Below, one piece after another: positions 57,738-64,000 of a stretch of DNA of 64,000 nt (position 1 is the first letter of the stretch; each line of letters opens with the position of its first letter). The notes beneath the pieces were generated by a model. It was not told the origin of the DNA, did not search any database, and saw only the letters and a program-made list of their open reading frames with translations. The translations under genes were made by a program, and so were the position numbers. Origin of the DNA: Alicyclobacillus tolerans. Its GTDB lineage: Bacteria; Bacillota; Bacilli; Alicyclobacillales; Alicyclobacillaceae. The stretch is from contig NZ_FRAF01000011.1 in NCBI RefSeq assembly GCF_900142255.1, positions 1-64,000 of the forward strand. Direction: 5' to 3'.

Positions 57738-59071
57738 CACTTGTTGAGATATGAATTCATGTCCGACACAAACTGGCTCGTTGTCATCTGGCCGACCATG
57801 AACTTGCCAAGGTCCGTATCGAGTTCGTTGCCTTCTGCTGCCGGAAGCGCCGTGTCCCAGGACTGCTGGAAGTACGGAGCGTTCTTCACCAAGTTGTAGT
57901 AGAACGTCTCGTAAGCTGCTTCCTTGGAATGCTTCAGCTGGGCTTCGATCCCATTGACCGCAGGAACATAGCCGATGTTGAGCAAGTCCTTGACGTTCTG
58001 CGAGTCGAGATTGTAGTTCTTCAGGAAGTTAATCGCCGCTTTCTGCTGTGCAGGGGTTGCAGATGTCGGAATCGAATAGAAGTCACTCGGGTTGCCTGCG
58101 ACGTCAGCCGGATTGCCCTTACCGCCAGCCACAGCCGGGAACGGGAAGTAGCCAAGCTGCGAGATGAAGCTGCTGTCGCTTGTCATGATGGAGCCGTATC
58201 CCCAGCTGCCCATCAGCCACATAGCTGCTTTGCCGCTGTATAACAAGGCCGCGTCGGACCCATCGTTCGAACCGACTGAGCTGTAGCCAGGTTCGAAGGC
58301 GCCTGCTTTGACCAGTTGCTGCATGTCATTGAGAGCTTGCACAATGGCCGGATTGTTCCATGCATCCGCTTTCCCAGCCGCGACATTGTTGTACGGCTGC
58401 TGACCACCGATGCGGTCGACGAGGTACTCGAAGTACATTAGGTATGGCCAGTTGTCCTTGCCGCCAACCGCGATTGGAATGATACCGTGCGACTTGAACA
58501 CCTGAATGTCAGATAAGAGCTGACTCCAGGTGGTCGGCGGTGTGAGGTTGTACTGCTTGAACAACTTTTTGTTATAAAAGAAGTTCACAGGTTGCATGTT
58601 GCCGTACGGAATACCGTACACCTTGCCGTTAAATGTGACGGATTTCATGACGGAAGGCAGGTACTTATTCTTCCAGGACGGGTCAGCATTCAGCTGTGAT
58701 GTCAGGTCAACCACTTTGCCCGGGGTCACATAGTTCTCGAGGCGACCGCCACCCCAGTTCATAAAGATCGTGGCTGCCTGGCCTGCGCCCATCGCAATCT
58801 GCAACTTCTGGATATACGGTGTCGATTCAAAGTACTGCGCCGTAATCGGTGCATTCGGATTAGCCTTGTTGTAGCTCGCAATCAGGCTGTTATCTGTCTG
58901 TTCAGCTACGCCGCTATCAACGCTCCATAGAGTCAACTGTGTTTCTGCACCTGAAGTTGTCGTGCTGTTTCCGTTGTTAGACGTTCCGCCACTAGTCCCA
59001 CAACCAGCAACAAACCCAGTTATTGTGAGAACGCTTACACCTGCGAACAATGCCTTGCTAACCTTCTTCAC
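57737..59071 (-). CDS. sugar ABC transporter substrate-binding lipoprotein
   Basis: 444 residues. Lipoprotein signal with lipobox FVAGC (Cys24), then a Ser/Thr/Asn linker and a type 1 binding fold: TQLTLWSVDSG, FMNWGGGRLENYV, GIPYGNMQPVNFFYNK, AALLYSGKAAMWLMGSWGYG. Given the operon, it most likely binds xylo-oligosaccharides. First gene of the importer-xylB-GH3-xylA-epimerase operon. AGGGGTGA precedes the ATG. Confidence 0.94.
   Translation of the reverse strand: MKKVSKALFAGVSVLTITGFVAGCGTSGGTSNNGNSTTTSGAETQLTLWSVDSGVAEQTDNSLIASYNKANPNAPITAQYFESTPYIQKLQIAMGAGQAATIFMNWGGGRLENYVTPGKVVDLTSQLNADPSWKNKYLPSVMKSVTFNGKVYGIPYGNMQPVNFFYNKKLFKQYNLTPPTTWSQLLSDIQVFKSHGIIPIAVGGKDNWPYLMYFEYLVDRIGGQQPYNNVAAGKADAWNNPAIVQALNDMQQLVKAGAFEPGYSSVGSNDGSDAALLYSGKAAMWLMGSWGYGSIMTSDSSFISQLGYFPFPAVAGGKGNPADVAGNPSDFYSIPTSATPAQQKAAINFLKNYNLDSQNVKDLLNIGYVPAVNGIEAQLKHSKEAAYETFYYNLVKNAPYFQQSWDTALPAAEGNELDTDLGKFMVGQMTTSQFVSDMNSYLNK
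59026..59039 (-). promoter_or_regulatory. intragenic cre site in the signal-peptide region
   Basis: TGAGAACGCTTACA on the plus strand fits TGWAANCGNTNWCA with one mismatch. It is at codons 11-15 of the binding protein, downstream of the promoter, where CcpA would act as a roadblock. Confidence 0.55.
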
Positions 59072-59090
59072 ATTTGTTCACCCCTGCTCA

Positions 59091-59150
59091 TTAAGTTTGG
59101 TTATCAAATAAACTAAATAGAATTGTAGATCGTTTTTCATTGGGTTACAA
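59091..59150 (-). promoter_or_regulatory. xylo-oligosaccharide operon promoter and XylR operator
   Basis: Minus-strand -35 TTGTAA (59145-59150), 17-base spacer, -10 TACAAT (59122-59127). Directly downstream is an operator-like dyad at 59091-59118: TTAGTTTATTTGA on the minus strand, then an inverted AAACTTAA. It has the B. subtilis xyl operator layout (TTAGTTTGTTT...AAACTAA). Confidence 0.8.
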
Positions 59151-59203
59151 CACCAATTTGCAAGATTCGCCGAAACCGCTCTCATTTTTCGTACTCAGGT
59201 CAT

Positions 59204-59830
59204 CTACATAGCCTCATCCAGGCGAACAAAACGATACCCAAGTCGCAGGCAAACCTCAATCAAATACGGCAGCGCGTCGACGGTCCCCGCCACATTGCCC
59301 GCGCTGTGGTGCAAGAGGATCGCGCCATTCTCTAAAGCCGGCACGACATTCGCCACAATCTGAGGCCCAGTTATCCCTAACCAGTCGAGCGAATCTACAG
59401 TCCATAGGACAACCTCGTAACCCGCGTCCGCGATGGCTCGCCCCTGCTCCGCTCCGAGTTCCCCGTATGGCGGACGAAACCAGCGCGGGCGCTCGCCTGT
59501 AGCCTCTTCAATTGTGTCCGTTGTATTCTCTACTTCTCGCAAAAGCTCGGAGACAGTGACGTCGGAAGCGTGCGGATGACTCCAGGTGTGGTTAGCAATT
59601 TGGTGTCCCGCTACGACAATTCGCTTGGCTACAGACCAGTTGGCAGCAACCTGAACACCCAGGCAAAAAAACGTTGCACTAATCCCATATCGTTGTAGGA
59701 TGTCGAGCACGCTCGGTGTGAATTCGGTGTCCGGCCCATCATCGAAGGTAAGTGCCAGCACCCTCTCTGAAGTTGCTAGTGCCCTTATCCCTGGCGGAGT
59801 GTCTCTATGACTCTTGGCGTCATTGTGCAT
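59204..59830 (-). CDS. CE4 polysaccharide deacetylase without a signal peptide
   Basis: 208 residues, NodB-homology domain. Motifs: LTFDDGPD (catalytic Asp and metal Asp), NHTWSHPHAS (metal His pair), WFRPPYG, VVLWTVDSLDW and ILLHHSAG. All catalytic motifs are present, yet the protein starts MHNDAKSHRDTPPGIRALAT with no hydrophobic leader, so it appears cytoplasmic. CE4 includes acetylxylan esterases and peptidoglycan or chitin deacetylases. In this island, removal of acetyl groups from imported xylo-oligosaccharides is a reasonable inference. It lies between xylR and the importer operon. Confidence 0.85.
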   Translation of the reverse strand: MHNDAKSHRDTPPGIRALATSERVLALTFDDGPDTEFTPSVLDILQRYGISATFFCLGVQVAANWSVAKRIVVAGHQIANHTWSHPHASDVTVSELLREVENTTDTIEEATGERPRWFRPPYGELGAEQGRAIADAGYEVVLWTVDSLDWLGITGPQIVANVVPALENGAILLHHSAGNVAGTVDALPYLIEVCLRLGYRFVRLDEAM

Positions 59831-59878
59831 GCAATCCCCCTCCCGTTCCGTTCGTATCCGTACACATTCACGCTTTTG

Positions 59879-59915
59879 TTAGTTTGTTTGACATCAAAAC
59901 AAATAAAAGTATAAT
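59879..59915 (+). promoter_or_regulatory. xylR promoter with XylR operator
   Basis: -35 TTGACA (59888-59893), 16-base spacer, -10 TATAAT (59910-59915): a near-perfect sigma-A promoter on the plus strand. The XylR-type dyad TTAGTTTGTTTGA...AAACAAATAA (59879-59906) covers the -35, suggesting autoregulation and shared control with the divergent deacetylase gene. Confidence 0.75.
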
Positions 59916-60043
59916 TTAAAATGTGAGAAAAGGAAAAAGGACTGTATAATAAGTCATTATCAGTCAGCATCGAAATAAGTCATTGACATCGCGGGCAAAC
60001 TTCACACTAAACACAATTCTATTACCAGATTGGAACATGTCAT

Positions 60044-61246
60044 ATGAGAACTGGCGATCAGACACTAATCAAAGAACTGAACAAGAATATCATTATGAAC
60101 CTGATCCGTAATCAGAGTCCTATCTCCCGCGCACAAATTTCGGTAGAAAGCGGCCTGAACAAAGCGACGGTATCTTCCATCGTCGATGAATTTATCCAAG
60201 AGGGCCTCGTGATTGAACTCGGACCTGCCCGCTCGGCGATCGGACGCCGCCCCCGGATGCTTGGATTCAATGCAACCGCTGGCTACGCCATTGGTGTTGA
60301 ACTTGGCATAGAGTATGTCCACGTGCTGACAGTGGACTTGGCGGGCCGCGTCGTCTCCAGCCACGAGTCGCCCCTACCCACCACCGACGTTCGAAGCGTC
60401 GTCGCGGAAATCGTAGCATGCATTAAGGAAGAAATTTCCAATATTCCCGATTCAGATCTTGGCATCATTGGCGTAGGTCTCGGTGTCCCCGGCTTGGTCG
60501 ACTTCTCTTCGGGCAACGTTCTTTACTCGCCAAACCTTGGGTGGTCGGATGTTCCCTTACGGGCTTATCTGGAGGCGCACATCAACCTCCCGATTTTTAT
60601 TGACAACGAAGCAAACACGGGTGCACTGGCAGAACAGTTGTTCGGGGTAGGCACAGCTGACGAAAACGCTGTGTATTTTAGTGTCGGGACCGGGATCGGC
60701 GTAGGCATCATTTTGAATCACGGACTGATCCGCGGCAGCGGTGGCACAGCTGGCGAGTTTGGGCACATGATTGTTGAAGCCCGAGGCCTGCGGTGTTCCT
60801 GTGGGAGTCGCGGCTGTTTGGAAATGTACGCATCGACGCGCGCGCTTGTCAGCAAATACGCGCAGCTCGCTGGAACCACCGTGTCTTTCGACGAAATCAT
60901 GCGCAGACTTCGCGATGGCGAAAACAATGCGGTGCAAGCTGTCAACAGCATCGGGCACTATCTCGGTACGGGTATCAGTAACGTTATTAACGGTCTCAAC
61001 CCCAGCCTCGTCGTCATTGGCAATCGCCTGAGCGAAGCCGGGGAATGTCTGCTGAATTCGGTCAAGGACGTGATCCATAGCTCAGCACTCGATGTGCCAG
61101 CGTCGCTCGCGCGCGTCGAACTTTCTTCGTTAGGGCGCAACGCGACGGCTACGGGTGCGGCCTCTCTGGCGCTGAACGACTACTTCCAAGGGCCATTCCC
61201 GTATGCACACACGGAACCTTCGCGGGTCGGGGGGCGGCAAGGTTAG
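60044..61246 (+). CDS. xylR: ROK-family xylose repressor
   Basis: 400 residues. An N-terminal winged helix (SPISRAQISVESGLNKATVS) precedes a ROK sugar-binding domain with GVGLGVPGLVD, FIDNEANTGALAEQ, FSVGTGIGVGIILN, the ROK signature GGTAGEFGHMIVE and the zinc cluster CSCGSRGCLE. Such XylR proteins release DNA when xylose binds. The ATG at 60044 has no strong ribosome site, and the leader is about 120 bases long. Divergent from the deacetylase gene; controls, by inference, the three boxes in the island. Confidence 0.93.
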   Translation: MRTGDQTLIKELNKNIIMNLIRNQSPISRAQISVESGLNKATVSSIVDEFIQEGLVIELGPARSAIGRRPRMLGFNATAGYAIGVELGIEYVHVLTVDLAGRVVSSHESPLPTTDVRSVVAEIVACIKEEISNIPDSDLGIIGVGLGVPGLVDFSSGNVLYSPNLGWSDVPLRAYLEAHINLPIFIDNEANTGALAEQLFGVGTADENAVYFSVGTGIGVGIILNHGLIRGSGGTAGEFGHMIVEARGLRCSCGSRGCLEMYASTRALVSKYAQLAGTTVSFDEIMRRLRDGENNAVQAVNSIGHYLGTGISNVINGLNPSLVVIGNRLSEAGECLLNSVKDVIHSSALDVPASLARVELSSLGRNATATGAASLALNDYFQGPFPYAHTEPSRVGGRQG

Positions 61247-61373
61247 GGACTAAGGGAAGGGTAGGCCAAACTTGCTGAAAAACCATGCTTGCTACGCCAC
61301 TCGCCAAAGTGCCAAGTCTACCACGATGGCTTCGTTCCAGTATTTTTTTGAATATCCTATCCTCCCTTCCAAC

Positions 61374-61649
61374 TTATAACCGCTTCACCAGCACAGATTC
61401 TACCAGATCGACGACCCACTGTGCAGAAGCTGACACCGATCCTTGCGCAGACTTCGCTTTCCCGCCGCCTTTACTGTCAAGCGCGGGCAGAACCTCCTTG
61501 ACGAGTGTGTAGGCATCAACTACCGCGTCTTCCGACGCCTGGAAGACCAGGTGCGTCCGCCGTCCTCGCCCGCGAAGACGACGAAAATGCGGCTCTCCGC
61601 AGACGATCGACACACGGACGCCGCGCATGCGCTCCGTTGTCAACAACAA
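61374..61649 (-). pseudogene. DHHA1-domain fragment (alanyl-tRNA editing protein remnant)
   Basis: 91 residues resembling the C-terminal DHHA1 domain of AlaX/AlaS-type proteins: THLVFQASEDAVVDAYTLVK, then EVLPALDSKGGGKAKSAQGS, the conserved GGKGGG-type loop. The N-terminal part (RMRGVRVSIVCGE) recalls the segment just ahead of DHHA1. The synthetase-like editing domain is absent, so it is a remnant or stand-alone fragment. TTG start with no clear ribosome site. Confidence 0.6.
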
Positions 61650-62006
61650 GCGGAATCCCCTCCTCCGACATACACTAACTAGTGGCCCTTGAAAAAATCT
61701 ACATTTTTGCAGCGATCAGGTCGGCCCAATTAGGAAATATGTTATCGATCACGGTGCTTCAATGAGCCTGGAGTTATTACTTGGACACACCTCCCCCCTC
61801 CCAATCAAAATTCACTTTACCCCTACTCTAAGAGTTTCTTAAAACAAGAAGAAACACAGTGTATAAATGCTTCTTTTTGCATATTCATTCAAATTTATGT
61901 GATGGTCGATCTTGCGCTATTGCTCCCATTACTGCAGTAGCAAGTCTGAAAGCTGCTTTCATAGACTTACTATTTTATGTATGATGTATGAAAAGGAGTG
62001 AGAACC
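61650..62006. other. intergenic stretch with possible recombinase remnant and an inverted repeat
   Basis: Around 61700-61800 one plus-strand frame reads RKYVIDHGASMSLELLLGHT, reminiscent of a tyrosine-recombinase C-terminal helix (xxLLGHxS), but too short to assign. 61942-61968 holds AAGTCTGAAAG / CTTTC-AT-AGACTT, an 11-pair inverted repeat with a 2-base bulge, just upstream of the Nudix gene; it could be an operator or terminator. No other gene seen. Confidence 0.35.
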
Positions 62007-62441
62007 TTGTTCGTGGTCAACGTTGAAGCCGCCATATACAGAGATGACGTGTGGCTGGTAATACGAAGAAGCCTAAAGGAATCCCATGCAGCAGGCATGA
62101 TTTCGTTAGTAGGCGGTAAAGTGGAACATGAAGGTAATCAGAGTGATATCTTGGAACGTACTCTTCGACGTGAAATTGCAGAAGAGGTTGGCATTGAAGT
62201 ATCTGATGCCATTCATTATGTCCACAGCACATCGTTTGTGGCAGACGACGGTGACAACGTTATTGACGTGGTTTTTCTCTGCGAATACCTGAATGGCGAA
62301 GCGGTTTGTAAGAGTCCTGATGAAGTAGACGCTGTACTCTGGCTCCCCATTGAGCAAGTTCTCGGAGACGATGCAACTCCGCCGTGGACAAAGGAAAGTC
62401 TGAAACTTGCCCATGACATGAGAAAAAGACTTGGGAGCTAA
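62007..62441 (+). CDS. Nudix hydrolase
   Basis: 144 residues. Nudix box region GGKVEHEGNQSDILERTLRR then EIAEEVGI; the REIAEEVGI core is canonical, while the spacing before it has a small insertion. It opens LFVVNVEAAIYRDDVWLVIR and ends in a VDAVLWLPIEQVLGDD segment. TTG at 62007 is preferred since AAGGAG lies 8 bases upstream; GTG at 61998 overlaps that site. Substrate unknown (nucleotide or sugar nucleotide). Overlaps the end of the convergent phosphatase gene by four bases. Confidence 0.88.
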   Translation: MFVVNVEAAIYRDDVWLVIRRSLKESHAAGMISLVGGKVEHEGNQSDILERTLRREIAEEVGIEVSDAIHYVHSTSFVADDGDNVIDVVFLCEYLNGEAVCKSPDEVDAVLWLPIEQVLGDDATPPWTKESLKLAHDMRKRLGS

Positions 62442-62983
62442 ATGACTTCTCTCCATACCCTTTGTACTGTAGCTTCATTCTCATCGACTGATACCAAAAA
62501 GACATCTGGATTGCTCAATCTAGCCCATTCATCGAACCCAAATCGTGCATCGAAATGTCTGAGCAACAAAATCATTAAATTTCCGTGGGTAACAACTGCG
62601 TTACATGTAGTTTCGGTTGAGACAAAATCATCTATGGCATGAACAACACGTTCCATGGCATGCTTGCTGGACTCTCCGCCGTCAAATGACAAATCGAAGT
62701 CATCGAACGTCTTCCGAAGACAGTCCAACCAGTTATCCATATTCGAACCACTCAAAACTCGTTCCGACAAACGATTATCGACCGTCAGTGGAATATTGTT
62801 CCCTTGAACAAACGGAGCGACACTTTGCTGAGCACGCAAATAAGGACTGCAAATGATTCGCTCAATTCCTATGTCTTTAAGGAAATTGGCAAGTAACTCC
62901 GCTTGTTCAAATCCTTTGGCAGTGAGAGGTGCATCCTCCGACTAACCTGTCGCTTCACAATGACGGATAACATAAATTTGCAT
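62438..62983 (-). pseudogene. histidine phosphatase (PGM-like) with an in-frame TAG at codon 14
   Basis: From ATG at 62983 the frame reads MQIYVIRHCEATG, then TAG (complement of 62942-62944), then SEDAPLTAKGFEQAELLANF and the rest: IERIICSPYLRAQQSV, ESSKHAMERVVHAIDDF and AVVTHGNLMILLL. The catalytic RHCE and the second His (VVTHGN) are present. Homologues usually have Gln in the stop position, so CAG to TAG is the simplest change. Translation could restart internally, but without the catalytic RH motif. GGGGGA precedes the ATG. Confidence 0.85.
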
Positions 62984-63127
62984 CAACATTCCCCCAGTAA
63001 ACTAAGTTCTTCTTCTGTAGTTCTTCTGCCCAAGTACGCAACAACTGCGCAGGGCTGACTGCTGCATATTGATACATCAACAGAGCCACAATGTTGTGGC
63101 TGACATGCCTCCGTTTGACAGCCGCGA

Positions 63128-63763
63128 CTAGCAAATGGACTGGGCGAGGACCACTGATTTACTGACTGTATCCAACACAACCGATTGCACATTGTTCTTT
63201 GACACAAAAATCTCTTCGCCGTCATTCCCAATGCAATAGGCAATTGGAATTGAGACGTCACTATTTCGAAATGATCCATCTGCGTGACTGGCACCAATAA
63301 TCATTGTTCTGTATTCAGCTGCGACTTTCCTTGCCTCGGAAATCCACTCTTCGAACTGTTCCTCACTGAACATCCCGACTCCGATTGGATGGGCAATCAG
63401 GTCAATGCCAACTAGGTCTTGTGATTTTAGACCTTGTACCATCAATTCATCACACAGAATATGACCGATTTTCAGCCCGTCCTCAACTGCAAATGCAGTG
63501 TCACTGTACTTGATTCTGTCGATGACGATTTCCCCTTGGCGGTTAATCATAATCACGCGGTCTTTCGGTTTTTCGTGTAATCTTCGATAACCACCAATGA
63601 GTACAACGCCATACTTCACGGCTAACGTGCATGCCTCTTTTACATTTTCGTTTAAGTATCCTTCTGGAAAGATGACTGCGTCGACGTGTGGATTACTCTG
63701 CAGTTCCCTCTCTAACTGCACTATCGCTTTTTCAAGTTTTGGTTGCACGATTAGTACCTTCAT
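63128..63763 (-). CDS. carbon-nitrogen hydrolase (nitrilase superfamily)
   Basis: 211 residues, short against the usual 260-300. The triad is complete: Glu34 (AVIFPEGYL), Lys85 (VIDRIKYSDTAF) and Cys104 (IGHILCDELM). A conserved hydrophobic segment (GVVLIGGYRRL) and the late IIGASHADGSF also fit. It probably hydrolyses a small amide. ATG at 63763 follows GGAG. Likely cytoplasmic; no operon partner is evident. An AGCCACAA/TTGTGGCT hairpin (63084-63101) lies downstream. Confidence 0.85.
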   Translation of the reverse strand: MKVLIVQPKLEKAIVQLERELQSNPHVDAVIFPEGYLNENVKEACTLAVKYGVVLIGGYRRLHEKPKDRVIMINRQGEIVIDRIKYSDTAFAVEDGLKIGHILCDELMVQGLKSQDLVGIDLIAHPIGVGMFSEEQFEEWISEARKVAAEYRTMIIGASHADGSFRNSDVSIPIAYCIGNDGEEIFVSKNNVQSVVLDTVSKSVVLAQSIC

Positions 63764-63853
63764 ACGACAGCTCCAGTCAAATTTACTCATATGGTTGATA
63801 TGGGACATTCCTGCCCTATAATGACATAACCAGGAAAGTTCCTTGGTTTATAT

Positions 63854-64000
63854 TTATGCACAGACGGGAGCAAATCCTTGTTGAAGATCAGCCACCGTAA
63901 ACTGAGAAAGGACGGGAATGTCATAACTCGGCAACAATAACTTCAAGAACGAATACTGTCCATTATTGCTTGAACATAAACGGCATCTGTGAGGCTCGGT
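63854..64000 (-). CDS. partial protein, C-terminal end, unknown
   Basis: The minus frame entering at the right edge reads 48 residues (TEPHRCRLCSSNNGQYSFLK, then LLLPSYDIPVLSQFTVADLQ) to a TAA at 63854-63856. A CxxC pair and a balanced composition suggest real coding, but no family can be named and the start is outside the window. Confidence 0.35.
   Translation of the reverse strand, partial: TEPHRCRLCSSNNGQYSFLKLLLPSYDIPVLSQFTVADLQQGFAPVCA

Noticed and set aside
46742-62983. Recoding of TAG (for example amber suppression), suggested by two genes with in-frame TAG
   Set aside because: TAG is a normal stop for intact genes here (YheC/D at 15264-15266, gerC, GH8), and each interrupted gene sits among decayed DNA.

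Overview
The window comes from an endospore-forming, low-to-mid GC Firmicute of the Bacilli, possibly near Alicyclobacillaceae. The evidence is a splB photoproduct lyase with Bacillus/Geobacillus-like motif positions, a YheC/D spore ATP-grasp protein, a gerA-gerC-gerB germinant receptor operon, DUF1659/DUF2922 and DUF3231 proteins, a Bacillus-style purine operon with a PurR operator, a CIRCE-controlled groES-groEL operon, cre sites and a ROK-type XylR. The genus call is inference.

Layout. 1-198 is the 5' end of a 16S rRNA gene on the minus strand, with its promoter. 0.4-3.3 kb holds a cytochrome P450, a divergent winged-helix regulator and splB. 3.4-14.4 kb is a purBCSQLFMHD operon on the minus strand, bounded by a PurR operator and a strong terminator. 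14.5-22.6 kb holds the YheC/D protein, exoA, a Dabb protein, guaA and a MoxR-DUF58-transglutaminase operon. 22.7-24.9 kb is groES-groEL. 24.9-28.8 kb holds molybdenum-cofactor genes, 5-formyl-THF cyclo-ligase and a PAP2 phosphatase. 28.9-38.3 kb on the plus strand has an ABC-F ATPase and the ger operon, followed by four little-known genes that may belong to germination or spore membranes. 38.34-38.47 kb is a cluster of DnaA boxes between convergent genes. 38.5-42.4 kb is the t6A operon (thiL, tsaE, tsaB, rimI, tsaD). 42.6-45 kb has DedA, small DUF proteins and an acetate transporter with a cre site.

45.3-47.4 kb is a graveyard of mobile DNA: a truncated group II intron whose 5' end abuts the hairpin end of an IS200/IS605-type element, an N-terminally truncated TnpB, and a helix-turn-helix gene broken by an in-frame TAG. 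Beyond it, 47.8-61.2 kb is a xylo-oligosaccharide island, visibly richer in GC in its main operon. It has a secreted Rex-like GH8 enzyme, an operon for an ABC importer (no ATPase gene), xylulokinase, GH3 glycosidase, xylose isomerase and aldose epimerase, a CE4 deacetylase without a signal peptide, and xylR. Three promoters in the island share the box TTAGTTTRTTTRA at or beside the promoter core, so they look like one XylR regulon. The model is that secreted GH8 trims xylan fragments, the importer brings oligomers in, CE4 may deacetylate them, GH3 releases xylose, and XylA/XylB send it to the pentose phosphate pathway.

61.4-64 kb is a decayed edge: a DHHA1-domain fragment, a Nudix hydrolase, a histidine phosphatase interrupted by TAG at codon 14, a short carbon-nitrogen hydrolase, and a partial gene running off the end.
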